Positions 54,746-63,835 of a DNA stretch of 64,000 nucleotides are shown piece by piece. The DNA is from Betaproteobacteria bacterium (GTDB lineage: Bacteria; Pseudomonadota; Gammaproteobacteria; Burkholderiales; Ga0077523). The translations under genes were made by a program, and so were the position numbers. Below the pieces are notes generated by a model. The model did not search any database. It was not told the DNA's origin and saw only the letters and a program-made list of their open reading frames with translations. Every line of letters starts with the position of its first letter. Position 1 is the first letter of the stretch. Location of the stretch: the NCBI GenBank assembly GCA_016125475.1, contig WGLR01000015.1, positions 1-64,000 of the forward strand, in the 5' to 3' direction.

Positions 54746-55903
54746 ATGACCGATATCAGGAAGCCCGAAGACAACGTCACGCCGACGTGCAGCCGCGAGG
54801 ACGCGGCACCCCGCCGCCGGCAGATGCTGAAGACCGCCGTGGTCGCGGGGGGTGCCGCGATCCTCGGTGCACCGTACGTCCGGGACGCGGAAGCGGCCAG
54901 GAGCCAGACCTGGAAGGTTCAGACCACCTGGGACGCCGGCACGACCGGCTACAAGCTCTTCGAGGCGTGGTGCAACAGCATCCAGGACAAGTCCGGCGGC
55001 GAACTCGCCTTCAAGCCGTTTCCCGCGAAGTCCGTGGCCGCCGACAACAATGCACTGTTCGACGCGGTGCGAACCGGCGTGCTCCAGGCGATGAATCCGT
55101 TCACGCTCTACTGGTCCGGCAAGATTCCCGCATCGGTGTTCCTCTCCTCGTATCCCGCCGGCCCCGACCTCCCGAGCCAGTGGGAGACGATGTTCTACGG
55201 GCTCGGGATGCTCGAGATGACCCGTGAGATCTACAGGAAGTACGGTCTGTTCTACGTCGGACCGATCCAGCACGACGCCAACATCATCCACTCCAAGAAG
55301 CCCGTGGACACGCTCGGCGAGCTGAAGGGCATGAAGGTGCGTCTGCCCGGCGGCATGGTCGCGCAGGTGTTCGAGAAGTTCGGCGTGAGCACGACGAGCA
55401 TGCCGGGGTCGGACATCTACCCGGCGCTCGAGAAGGGCACCATCGACGCCGCGGACTACGTGGGCCCGGCCATCAACTGGGATCTCGGATTCTCCGAGGT
55501 CACGAAGTACATCATCTGCATGGGGCCGCCCGGACACACCTCGCTCTACCAGCCCGTGGACCTCATGGACCTCACGGTGAACATGGGCGCCTGGAAGCGC
55601 CTGTCGAAGAAGATGCAGCGGTTCGTGGAGGAGCAGGTGCAGACCTATTCCGTCCATCACTACACCACGATCCAGGAGGCCGATCTCGTCGCGATGGACA
55701 AGTTCCTGAAGGCCGGCACGACGGTGTCGCGTCTGTCCCCGGACGACGTGACGCGCTTCCGCCGCGCGGCCATTCCCGTCTGGTACGAGTGGGCCAAGAA
55801 GAACGCGGACTCCCGCAAGATCTTCAAGCTGCAGCTCGACTACATGCTCAACCCCTACATGGGCTACGTGACGAAGGGCGACCTGAAGGGGCTCAGCCTC
55901 TAG
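54746..55903 (+). CDS. TRAP transporter solute receptor (DctP family)
   Basis: 385 residues from ATG 54746 with AGGGAGAG upstream. The N-terminus P-R-R-R-Q-M-L-K followed by a hydrophobic stretch and A-E-A resembles a Tat signal. The DctP fold shows Q-T-T-W-D-A-G-T, M-K-V-R-L-P-G-G and G-T-I-D-A-A-D-Y-V-G-P. This branch resembles receptors for 2-oxo and hydroxy acids (TakP-like) rather than sialic acid, but the ligand is inference. The fused permease follows 91 bases downstream. Confidence 0.92.
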   Translation: MTDIRKPEDNVTPTCSREDAAPRRRQMLKTAVVAGGAAILGAPYVRDAEAARSQTWKVQTTWDAGTTGYKLFEAWCNSIQDKSGGELAFKPFPAKSVAADNNALFDAVRTGVLQAMNPFTLYWSGKIPASVFLSSYPAGPDLPSQWETMFYGLGMLEMTREIYRKYGLFYVGPIQHDANIIHSKKPVDTLGELKGMKVRLPGGMVAQVFEKFGVSTTSMPGSDIYPALEKGTIDAADYVGPAINWDLGFSEVTKYIICMGPPGHTSLYQPVDLMDLTVNMGAWKRLSKKMQRFVEEQVQTYSVHHYTTIQEADLVAMDKFLKAGTTVSRLSPDDVTRFRRAAIPVWYEWAKKNADSRKIFKLQLDYMLNPYMGYVTKGDLKGLSL

Positions 55904-55994
55904 GGCTCCCCGGAGCGTTCGCGACTCCGCCCGGCGGACGGCGCACGGCCGTCCGCCGTTCGTTTCCTTCACCCTCTGTCCGGTAACCCCGACC

Positions 55995-58208
55995 ATGTCC
56001 GAATCCGTCAACATCGTTCTGCCCCACTGGGTCTACTGGGGATGGCTGGCCATCATGCCGCTCATCTTCATGTGGCTCACGCGCAAGGGAGACAAGTCCG
56101 CCGATCAACCGCCGACGCCCGACGAGGAGACGGCGCTGCAGGTGCTCGCCGAGGAAGACCCGGCACTGCACGCGCCCGGCAATGTGCTTACCCGCGCAAT
56201 CGACTGGGTGAGCGAGAAGACGGGCCTGTTCGTCGCGCTCTGGACCGTGAATGCGGTCTGCGCGTACTTCTACGAGGTCGTGTCGCGCTACATCTTCGAT
56301 GCACCGACCATCTGGGTGCACCAGGCCTCGTACCTGATGTTCGGCATGCAGTACGTGATCGCGGGCGCCTACGCGCTGCTGCACGGCGACCACGTGCGGG
56401 TCGACGTGATCTACGTGAAGCTCTCGAAGCTCGGGCAGATCGGACTCGACATCTTCACCTCCGCGTTCTTCTTCATGTTCTCGGCGGCGATGCTCGGTAC
56501 CTCCTGGACGTTCTTCTGGGACTCCCTGGGGATGCGCGAAGTCACCGACGAGACCTGGCGCATCCAGTTCTACCCCATCAAGGCCACGATGGTGCTGGGC
56601 GCCGTGCTGCTCACGCTCGCAGGCCTGTCCAGGCTCGTGAAGGACATCCAGCTCTACCGTCTCACCCGGCGCGCGAACGCCGACGCGGCGGGGCGCAGCC
56701 AGAGCGGGAAGATCGGCACCTACGTGCTGATCGGCGCCATGGCGATCGTCGTCGCCGTGACCGCTGTCGAGCTCGTGAACATCCTGTTCTACGATCCGTG
56801 GGGCGACACGCACTTCCTCTTCACGCTGAGCGGTGTCTTCGAGAACATGGACGTCGCGACACTCACGATCCTCATGTTCGTGTCGCTCGCGATCCTGCTC
56901 ATGATGGGGCTCCCGATGGCCTTCGTGGTCGGCGGGCTCGGTGTCGTCTGGATCTACCTGGTCGGCGGGCAGACGATGCTCAACATCATCCCGACCCGCA
57001 TCTTCCCGCTCATGGCGAACTCGGATCTCGCCGCGATTCCGCTGTTCATCTTCATGGCGTCGATGCTCGAGCGCGCGGGGCTCATCGAGGAGATGTTCGA
57101 CGTCGTCTACAAGTGGATGGGGGGCCTGAGAGGGGGCCTCGCGGCCGCGACGATCGTCGCGTCGACCATCCTCGCGGCGATGGTCGGCGTGATCGGTGCG
57201 GCCGTCGTCACGATGGGCATCATCGCGCTGCCCGCGATGCTCAAGCGCAAGTACGACCCGCAGATCGCGCTCGGCTCGATCATGGCGGGCGGCACGCTCG
57301 GCATCCTCATCCCGCCGTCCATCCTGGCCATCCTCTACGCGGTGGTCGCGCAGCAGTCGGTCGGCCGCCTCTATCTCGGCTCGGTGCTGCCCGGTCTGAT
57401 GCTGTCGGGCACCTACATTCTCTACGTGCTCGTCCGCACCTGGCTCAAGCCTTCGATGGGGCCGGCGCTGCCGGTGGAGGAACGCGTGAACCTACCGGAG
57501 AAGTTGCGGCTCGTGTTCAGGCTTGCCGCACCGGTCGCGCTCGTATTTCTCGTGCTCGGGCTTCTGTTCGCCGGCATCGCGACACCCGTGGAGGCGGCGG
57601 GCATCGGGTCGTTCGGCGCGATGGCCGTGGCCGCGATGCACAAACGCTTCAGCCTCCAGGGCGTGCGTGAAGCCTCGATAACCACCGCGCGCGCGTCGGC
57701 GATGGTGCTCTGGATCATCTTCGGCGCGTCGATCTTCGTCGGCTTCTTCATCCTGCAGGGCGGACAGCAGTTCATCACCGAGAGCATCCTCGGGTCCGGA
57801 CTGTCGCCCTACGGCATCCTGCTCGTGATGATGGTGATGCTGATCTTCCTCGGCATGTTCCTGGACTGGGTGGGCATCCTGCTCCTCACCGTGCCGATCT
57901 TCGTGCCGATCATCAAGGGGCTCGCGTTCGGCGGCGCGTTCGGCATGCCCGCGCCCGAGGCAGACGATCTCGCGCTGTGGTTCGGCGTGCTGTTCCTCGT
58001 GAACATGCAGATGTCGTTCCTGAGCCCGCCCTTCGGATACGCGCTGTTCTACATCCGCGGGGTGTGCCCGCCCGAGATCAGCATGGGGACCATCTTCCGG
58101 TCCTCCATCCCGTTCCTGATCATGCAGCTGATCGGGCTGATCCTGTGCATCCTCGTGCCGGGCATCGTCACGTGGCTGCCGGATCTGGTCTACGGGGCGG
58201 GGTCGTGA
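55995..58208 (+). CDS. TRAP transporter permease, fused DctQ-DctM
   Basis: 737 residues. The first ~290 residues carry a membrane helix, a linker and the four-helix DctQ domain (S-R-Y-I-F-D-A-P-T-I-W-V-H-Q). The rest is the DctM domain with F-V-S-L-A-I-L-L-M-M-G-L-P-M-A and A-G-G-T-L-G-I-L-I-P-P-S. It drives sodium-coupled import with the DctP receptor. The extra N-terminal helix is longer than in most DctQM fusions. Confidence 0.92.
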   Translation: MSESVNIVLPHWVYWGWLAIMPLIFMWLTRKGDKSADQPPTPDEETALQVLAEEDPALHAPGNVLTRAIDWVSEKTGLFVALWTVNAVCAYFYEVVSRYIFDAPTIWVHQASYLMFGMQYVIAGAYALLHGDHVRVDVIYVKLSKLGQIGLDIFTSAFFFMFSAAMLGTSWTFFWDSLGMREVTDETWRIQFYPIKATMVLGAVLLTLAGLSRLVKDIQLYRLTRRANADAAGRSQSGKIGTYVLIGAMAIVVAVTAVELVNILFYDPWGDTHFLFTLSGVFENMDVATLTILMFVSLAILLMMGLPMAFVVGGLGVVWIYLVGGQTMLNIIPTRIFPLMANSDLAAIPLFIFMASMLERAGLIEEMFDVVYKWMGGLRGGLAAATIVASTILAAMVGVIGAAVVTMGIIALPAMLKRKYDPQIALGSIMAGGTLGILIPPSILAILYAVVAQQSVGRLYLGSVLPGLMLSGTYILYVLVRTWLKPSMGPALPVEERVNLPEKLRLVFRLAAPVALVFLVLGLLFAGIATPVEAAGIGSFGAMAVAAMHKRFSLQGVREASITTARASAMVLWIIFGASIFVGFFILQGGQQFITESILGSGLSPYGILLVMMVMLIFLGMFLDWVGILLLTVPIFVPIIKGLAFGGAFGMPAPEADDLALWFGVLFLVNMQMSFLSPPFGYALFYIRGVCPPEISMGTIFRSSIPFLIMQLIGLILCILVPGIVTWLPDLVYGAGS

Positions 58209-58740
58209 GGGCGGGCGTCGGCGCGTCCCGGAGGTAATCGGCGTGGGCGGCCGGGCCATCGTCCCGGCCGCTCGCCGCTGCGGCCACGTTTCCCGTCGAT
58301 TCGTTCGCCCAGGAGTCGTCGATGTCGGGTTTAGAGTCCCCCGGCGAACGGATGGGCATCTGTACCAGCTTCATGGCAATGTCGACGAGTGCTGCGGGAC
58401 GGACTCGGGGAATTCGGACCAGAAGCCGTGGCGGATCCGGAAGGGCCTACGGGAGAGGGTGCTGACCGCGCCGTGCGCGGTGGGTCCTGGGCCCTCGGCG
58501 CCGGAAGGCGCCGAGGTCAGGGCCAGCGACCGGAGGTCGCTGGCGTGGAGCGCATGTTGATGGTGACTTGTCCGCCAGCGGCTCGGAGAGAGTGGTCAAG
58601 CAGAAGACGGCCGTCCAAGCGCGCGTCTCGCAGGCCATGCACGCAACGATCCGAACGATGATGCATCGGCTCGACACGATCCGCACCGCGAGGCCATGTG
58701 CTCCGGCGAACCATCGCCTCCGGCGACCCCCCTCTTGTGG
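58209..58740. other. Gene-free stretch with clustered hairpins
   Basis: 532 bases without a credible gene; a 105-codon frame at 58243-58560 has no recognisable domain or ribosome site. It separates the TRAP operon from the lower-GC HxlR/methyltransferase block. Three hairpins cluster near its centre. No inverted terminal repeats or transposase remnants were identified. Confidence 0.5.
58465..58544 (+). repeat. Three tandem perfect hairpins
   Basis: ACCGCGC-CGT-GCGCGGT (58465-58481), CCTCGGCGCC-GGAA-GGCGCCGAGG (58493-58516, a GNRA-type tetraloop) and GCCAGCGACC-GGA-GGTCGCTGGC (58522-58544). Stems are 7, 10 and 10 bp with no mismatches, spaced 11 and 5 bases. No T-run follows. This could be a structured RNA, the tail of the TRAP transcript, or a repeat unit. 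Confidence 0.65.
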
Positions 58741-59097
58741 CTACAGGGGGCAGACATGGGCCGCATAGGTCTGCTGCACGATCCTGCCGTCCTTGATCAC
58801 GAACGTGTCCGTGCCCAGTGGCACCATCTCGCCAATGGTCCACACGATGTAGCCCACGTCGTCGTGTGCCTCCTGCCTCTGGAGGCGAAAGATCTCGAGC
58901 GCTCGCTGCGGCAGATTGTCGAGAAACGTCTGGAAGAAGCAACGGATTTCATCGACGCCACGGTAGACGCGATCCGGCGCATGGAATACGGCATGCTCGT
59001 CATAGTCGCTGACGATGGCGTCGACTCCCTGGTTCGTCATGAAGGCCTCGAGGTGATGGTTCATCACGTCGAGGGTCTGCTCGGTTCGGGTGATCAT
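58741..59097 (-). CDS. SnoaL/NTF2-like protein
   Basis: 118 residues from ATG 59097 with GGAA just upstream. V-D-A-I-V-S-D-Y-D-E-H-A-V-F-H-A-P-D, then Y-R-G-V-D-E-I-R-C-F-F and F-V-I-K-D-G-R-I-V-Q-Q-T-Y match small SnoaL-like proteins. Ligand or reaction unknown. It lies 37 bases after the membrane methyltransferase gene on the same strand and shares its lower GC. Confidence 0.85.
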   Translation of the reverse strand: MITRTEQTLDVMNHHLEAFMTNQGVDAIVSDYDEHAVFHAPDRVYRGVDEIRCFFQTFLDNLPQRALEIFRLQRQEAHDDVGYIVWTIGEMVPLGTDTFVIKDGRIVQQTYAAHVCPL

Positions 59098-59134
59098 GGA
59101 AAGTTCCTCGGTGTGGGTTATGGACAGGGATGGA

Positions 59135-59896
59135 TCATTCGTCGACGAGCGGCATCGGGGGGCGTGCCCTGGTCCAGCGCAACGGGATCAGCTTGGGCGT
59201 GCTGCGCTGGTAAGCGCGGTAACGCTCACCAAACTGCCGGACCAGGTCTCGCTCTTCGTAATACAGGCCAATGAGCACGTAGGCGGTCATGCCGCTCGCG
59301 AGCAACAGGTGACTGGCCGTCATTTGAGGAGTGAACCAGAGGCCGATCAGCACACCGAACTGCATCGGATGGCGGACGCGCCCGTAGAGAGCCGGTGTCC
59401 TGAATTCGACGGGTGTGTAAGGCAGCCCCTTCGCAGCCAGATAGATCTGACGCAGTCCAAACAGATCGGTGTGGCTGATGAGGAAAGTCGTCAGCAGCAC
59501 GAGCCCCCAGCCGCCGAGCGCGATCCCCGTCAGGATTCCCGCGGGTAATCTGCCTTCGACCTGCCAGACGTGCCCCGGAACGGGTTCCCAGAAGGCGATG
59601 AGCATACCCAGGACCAGAGCGGTGGCCAGCAGATAGGTGCTACGCTCCAGATGTGCGGGAACATGCCGGAGCAGCCGGTTCTTGAAGCTCGGGCGCGCCA
59701 TGGCACTGTGCTGCAGCCCGAAGAGGGCGACGAGCACGAAGTCGGCGAGCCAGGCCCATCCAGTCGAAGCTGCTCCGGGACTGTCGACGTTGACCGGGGT
59801 CAGGACGCCCACGGTGAATCCGATGAAATACAGCAGAGCGACGAAGCCCGTCAGATATGCGGCCAGACCGTAGATCCAGTTCAGCAGTGTCTTCAC
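59135..59896 (-). CDS. Membrane methyltransferase, methanethiol S-methyltransferase (MddA)/NnrU-like
   Basis: 253 residues from GTG 59896 with GGAGAA seven bases upstream. Six or seven hydrophobic helices. The blocks F-G-L-Q-H-S-A-M-A-R-P-S-F-K, F-L-I-S-H-T-D-L-F-G-L-R-Q, L-Y-G-R-V-R-H-P-M-Q-F-G and Y-Y-E-E-R-D-L-V-R-Q-F-G-E-R-Y fit the isoprenylcysteine-methyltransferase-like fold, closest by memory to MddA, which makes dimethylsulfide from methanethiol. NnrU-like alternatives cannot be excluded. Divergent from the HxlR regulator. Confidence 0.75.
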   Translation of the reverse strand: MKTLLNWIYGLAAYLTGFVALLYFIGFTVGVLTPVNVDSPGAASTGWAWLADFVLVALFGLQHSAMARPSFKNRLLRHVPAHLERSTYLLATALVLGMLIAFWEPVPGHVWQVEGRLPAGILTGIALGGWGLVLLTTFLISHTDLFGLRQIYLAAKGLPYTPVEFRTPALYGRVRHPMQFGVLIGLWFTPQMTASHLLLASGMTAYVLIGLYYEERDLVRQFGERYRAYQRSTPKLIPLRWTRARPPMPLVDE

Positions 59897-59983
59897 GATG
59901 ATTCTCCCATTCAGGGGGTTGCAGGTGAATCCAATCCAGGCCGCGAGGCCCTGACTCTCCAGTGCGCAATCTGTAATAACCAG

Positions 59984-59998
59984 CTACGCATTGCGTAG
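59984..59998. promoter_or_regulatory. Palindromic operator candidate for HxlR regulator
   Basis: CTACGCA-T-TGCGTAG is a perfect 15-base palindrome ending 15 bases before the HxlR start codon. A -10-like TGTAAT (59972-59977) lies just upstream, so a bound protein would block the regulator's own promoter. It is also 88 bases upstream of the divergent methyltransferase gene. Confidence 0.5.
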
Positions 59999-60013
59999 TT
60001 GCCCGGAGGCGGC

Positions 60014-60733
60014 ATGCTGAGATACGGCCAGTTTTGCCCGATCGCCAAGGCGAGCGAGTTGCTCGGCGAGAAGTGGACGGTGTTGATCGTTCGTGAACTG
60101 CTGCTGGGGACCAGACGCTTCAACGACTTTCAGCGCGCGATATCGTTGATCTCACCGACCGTGCTCGCGAAGCGGCTGAAGACACTGGAAGAACAGGGCG
60201 TGGTATTTCGGAAGACGGTCGCCGGCGGACGGTCGGCCGAGTATCACCTCACGCCCGCCGGAAAGGAACTTCACCAGATCATCGCAGAGCTCGCGGTATG
60301 GGGCATGCGTTGGGCGCGCGGGCAGATGGAAGAATCCGAGCTCGATGTCGAACTGCTGATGTGGGACATCGGCCGTCGCATCGACCGCGAGGCCCTGCCG
60401 GGCGGGCGGGCCGTGATTCGCTTCAGCTTTCCCCAGCTCAGGAGCTATCGCGACTGGTGGGTGGTCGTCGACGAGAGTGGCGCCGATCTGTGTACGAAGA
60501 ACCCCGGCAAGGACGTCGACCTGCACGTGGTGGGTGACCTGCGCGCGCTCATCGAGGTGTGGATGTGCGACATCACTCTGAGTCAGGCCAAGGCGTCGGG
60601 CAAGCTGACGCTGGTCGGCTCCCCACTGTATTCACGCACCATGAAGAACTGGTTCATGCTGAACAATGCGCGGGAACTCATGCGGGAACCGCACATCGCC
60701 GAGAGGCTGTCGAATGCGCCGCGGCCGCGATGA
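60014..60733 (+). CDS. HxlR-family transcriptional regulator
   Basis: 239 residues from ATG 60014 with GGAGG five bases upstream. The HxlR winged helix is at the N-terminus (C-P-I-A-K-A-S-E-L-L-G-E-K-W-T-V-L-I-V-R-E-L-L and R-R-F-N-D-F-Q-R-A-I), with Cys in the usual redox-sensing position. A C-terminal extension of about 130 residues resembles the SCP2-like sterol-binding domain found in some HxlR proteins. Divergent from the methyltransferase gene it probably controls. GC near 60% in sampled lines. Confidence 0.9.
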   Translation: MLRYGQFCPIAKASELLGEKWTVLIVRELLLGTRRFNDFQRAISLISPTVLAKRLKTLEEQGVVFRKTVAGGRSAEYHLTPAGKELHQIIAELAVWGMRWARGQMEESELDVELLMWDIGRRIDREALPGGRAVIRFSFPQLRSYRDWWVVVDESGADLCTKNPGKDVDLHVVGDLRALIEVWMCDITLSQAKASGKLTLVGSPLYSRTMKNWFMLNNARELMREPHIAERLSNAPRPR

Positions 60734-60816
60734 CGAGGTTGTCTGGCCGTCGAACGCCAGCCGTCAGCGTCCAGTGTGTCCGCAACGAACGATCTGAAGG
60801 GGTTCGCTGCCCCGCA

Positions 60817-60866
60817 GACAGGCGGGTGAACGTCGTCGACCGGATCCGGTTGCCAGCTCGCCTGTC
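60817..60866. terminator. Weak stem-loop between convergent HxlR and TRAP genes
   Basis: GACAGGCG (60817-60824) pairs with CGCCTGTC (60859-60866), extended by three inner pairs including two wobbles. It lies between two convergent stops and may end both transcripts; no T-run supports it. Confidence 0.3.
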
Positions 60867-60911
60867 CTGCGCGACGGTTTCAGCAGCCTGCGATCCATGT
60901 TTGAGAAAGGC

Positions 60912-62753
60912 TCACGCAGCGCTTCGTCTGGCCACGGTCTGCGAAGCGATCACGAGCGCGATCATGATCGCACCGGCAATGTCGGTAGCGACCCCCGGCT
61001 TGATCAGCGCGAAGGCGGCGCCGACGAGCAGGACGCGCTGCCACATCGTGGCGTTCCTCAGGAAATATCCAGACAGACCACCCGCGAGGCAGACCACTCC
61101 CACGATCGCGGTGACCGCCGCGAGCGTGATTCTGGCGGGTGAACCGATCATGAGCAGGGCGGGCCCGAACACGAACATGAAGGGCACGATGTATCCCGTC
61201 GCGCCGAGGCGCAGGGCCGCCCAGCTCGATTCCCAGAGGGCCGCGCGCGAGATGCCGTTCGCGGCGTAGACGGCCAGCGCGACGGGCGGCGTGATCGCGG
61301 ACAGGATCGCGAAGTAGAACACGAACATGTGCGCGGCCTCGACCACGACGCCGAGCTTCACGAGCGCGGGCACGAGCAGGGCGGTCTGCATGATGTAGGC
61401 CGGTGCGGTGGGCATGCCCATGCCGAGCACGATACCCGCGATCATGGTGAGCACGAGGGCGACGATCAGGTGGCTTGCCGCGGCGTTCAGCACGAGGTCG
61501 GTGAACTCCAGTCCCAGCCCCGTGAGGTAGATCACCCCGATCACGATGCCCGCGCACGCGCACGAGAGTGCGACCGACACGGTGTTGCGTGCGCCGAACT
61601 CGAGCGCCTCGAGCAGGTTGCCGAGCCGGACGTACTGGCGCGTCGACCGACGCAGCAGTGCGGTGGGGATCGTCGACGCGATGCCGCAGAGCGCCGAGAA
61701 CGGCGCGCTGTAGCCTGACATGAGCACACCCACGATCACGACGAGCGGGAGGAAAAGGTGCCCGCGCTCCCTCAGGACGGTTCCGAGCCGGGGCAGGTCG
61801 GCACGCGGCAGCCCCTTCATGCCGAGCCGGCGGGCCTCGAAGTGCACGGTCATGAATACCGAGAGGTAATAGAGCACTGCCGGCAGCAGCGCGAAGCTCG
61901 CGACCGTGAGGTAGCTGATGCCGAGGAACTCCGCCATGATGAAGGCGGCGGCGCCCATGATCGGAGGCATGATCTGGCCGCCCGTCGACGCGACGGCTTC
62001 CACCGCCCCCGCGAACGCGGGGGAATAGCCGATGCGCTTCATGAGCGGGATCGTGAACGTTCCCGTCGTCATCACGTTCGCGACCGCGCTCCCGGACACC
62101 GTGCCGAACATGCCGCTCGTGATGCACGCGACCTTCGCGGGACCGCCGGCGGAGTGGCCCGCGAGACTCATCGCGAAATCCATGAAGAGCTGGCCCGTCC
62201 CCGTTCGCTCCACGAGTGCACCGAACAGGATGAAGAGCATCACGTACGTGGCCGACACGTAGAGCGGAATGCCGAAGATGCCCTCGGTGCCGAGGTACAT
62301 CTGTTCCGCGAGCTGGGGGAGACTCGCCCCCGCCGGCCCCACCGCGTAGAGCAGGAAGGCGAGTGCGGTGAGCGGCAGCGTGAGGCCCACCACCCGACGG
62401 GTTCCCTCGAGCACGAGCAGACAGGCACCCCCTGCCATGAACCAGTCGATGGTGCGCAGCGGGTCGACATACGCCATGCGGTTGATCACGTAGTCGCGTT
62501 CGACCACGAGGTAACCGCAGACGACGACGGACGCCACCACCCAGACGATGTCGAGCCAGCCGGGGTGGTCCATCTCGCCGCTGCGGCGCGCGGGCATCAT
62601 GAGGAACGCGAGCGCGAGCGCGAAGCCCAGGTGGACGCTGCGCAGCGTGAGGGCGTCCGGCGGGCCGTACCAGGCGATGAACAGGTGGAAACAGGACATC
62701 GCGACGCTCACGATCGCGATCGCCCATCCGGCGGGAGTCAGTCGTCTGGTCAT
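60912..62753 (-). CDS. TRAP-TAXI transporter fused permease
   Basis: 613 residues from ATG 62753. About 17 hydrophobic helices: a four-helix N-terminal (DctQ-like) portion, then the DctM-type domain with T-S-G-M-F-G-T-V-S-G-S-A-V-A-N-V, A-S-T-G-G-Q-I-M-P-P-I-M-G and G-M-G-M-P-T-A-P-A-Y. These are the hallmarks of TAXI-associated 4TM/12TM permeases. It pairs with the lipoprotein receptor gene upstream. Confidence 0.92.
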   Translation of the reverse strand: MTRRLTPAGWAIAIVSVAMSCFHLFIAWYGPPDALTLRSVHLGFALALAFLMMPARRSGEMDHPGWLDIVWVVASVVVCGYLVVERDYVINRMAYVDPLRTIDWFMAGGACLLVLEGTRRVVGLTLPLTALAFLLYAVGPAGASLPQLAEQMYLGTEGIFGIPLYVSATYVMLFILFGALVERTGTGQLFMDFAMSLAGHSAGGPAKVACITSGMFGTVSGSAVANVMTTGTFTIPLMKRIGYSPAFAGAVEAVASTGGQIMPPIMGAAAFIMAEFLGISYLTVASFALLPAVLYYLSVFMTVHFEARRLGMKGLPRADLPRLGTVLRERGHLFLPLVVIVGVLMSGYSAPFSALCGIASTIPTALLRRSTRQYVRLGNLLEALEFGARNTVSVALSCACAGIVIGVIYLTGLGLEFTDLVLNAAASHLIVALVLTMIAGIVLGMGMPTAPAYIMQTALLVPALVKLGVVVEAAHMFVFYFAILSAITPPVALAVYAANGISRAALWESSWAALRLGATGYIVPFMFVFGPALLMIGSPARITLAAVTAIVGVVCLAGGLSGYFLRNATMWQRVLLVGAAFALIKPGVATDIAGAIMIALVIASQTVARRSAA

Positions 62754-62798
62754 GCGAAGGGGTCCGCGCAGTCGTGGTCGGGTCTGGGCGATGCGACT

Positions 62799-63737
62799 TC
62801 AGTGCACGCCGTGGTCGTGGTACCAGCGCACGGCGCCAGGATGCATCGGCACGCCGATGTCCACGCTCATGCTGAGGGGTGTCGCGTGCTTGAGCGCTCT
62901 CGCGATCGATGCGAGATCGCCGAGACCGTCGTGGATGCTGTCGAGGATCCCGTAAACGATGTCGTCGTCGAGATCACAGCGCGCGATGAAGTGTGTCCAG
63001 TATCCGACCGTGGCCGCCGGTCGGTCCTGCTTCGGATAGGTGCCGGCCGGGATCACGACGGGCCGGTAGCCGGGGTTCAGTTCGCGCATGCGCTCGATAC
63101 CGTCCTGGGGGATCGACACCACGTTGATGTCGCGCGCGCTCGCGAGATCCATCACGGCACCGGACGGGATGGACGTGCCGACCGTGAAGATGTCCGCATT
63201 GCCGTCCTTCATGAGCGTGACGGAGTCGGTGTACGAACCGTAGTTGACGCGGCCCATGTCGCGATAGCTCATGCCGAAGGCCTCGAGCAGATGGGCCGTG
63301 ATGGCCTCGCCCGTGTTGCCGCGCTTCTGTATCGCGAGCGAGCGGCCCTTGAACTGGGACGGATCGGTGAGACCCGAGGAGCGCAGCGTGATGATCTGGA
63401 AGTACTGCGGGTAGAGGGTCGCGACGTTGCACACGTGCGTGGCCTTCTCCCTGAACGGCGGCTGCGCGTTCAGCGCGTCGACCGTCGAGACGGAATTCGC
63501 GAAGCCGATCTGCGCCTGCCCTCGTTCGACGGCGAGCACGTTCGCGATGCCGCCGCCGGGCATCACCTGCACCGACACGCCCTTCATGTGGGCCTCGATG
63601 ATGCTCTTCAGTGCACCGGCGAGCGGGTACCAGGAGCCGCCCTGCGGACCGGACACGAGCTTGATCCGATCCGACGACGGGGAACACGCGCTCAGCAACA
63701 CGGCCAGGCAGGCCGCAAGGATTCTGCGATGCAGCAA
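62799..63737 (-). CDS. TAXI-family TRAP solute receptor, lipoprotein
   Basis: 312 residues from a TTG at 63737, chosen because GGAG lies nine bases upstream and the next residues form a lipoprotein signal ending L-L-S-A-C. A GTG at 63806 would add 23 unsupported residues. TAXI blocks: S-G-P-Q-G-G-S-W-Y-P-L-A-G-A-L, M-P-G-G-G-I-A-N-V, and P-S-G-A-V-M-D-L-A. TAXI receptors bind 2-oxoglutarate or glutamate-like acids in some cases; here the ligand is unknown. The permease follows 45 bases downstream. Confidence 0.9.
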   Translation of the reverse strand: MLHRRILAACLAVLLSACSPSSDRIKLVSGPQGGSWYPLAGALKSIIEAHMKGVSVQVMPGGGIANVLAVERGQAQIGFANSVSTVDALNAQPPFREKATHVCNVATLYPQYFQIITLRSSGLTDPSQFKGRSLAIQKRGNTGEAITAHLLEAFGMSYRDMGRVNYGSYTDSVTLMKDGNADIFTVGTSIPSGAVMDLASARDINVVSIPQDGIERMRELNPGYRPVVIPAGTYPKQDRPAATVGYWTHFIARCDLDDDIVYGILDSIHDGLGDLASIARALKHATPLSMSVDIGVPMHPGAVRWYHDHGVH

Positions 63738-63835
63738 GAGGACCGTCTCCGTGATGGCCGCGCCACGGGAATCCCGTGTGCGAGCGGGCAGGGCGCACCG
63801 TAGCACGCGCCCCCGGGCCGCTCAAGGCACGGGAA

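Noticed and set aside
58243-58560. 105-codon frame in the hairpin region
   Set aside because: No ribosome site, no domain, and it reads through three hairpins; non-coding is more likely.
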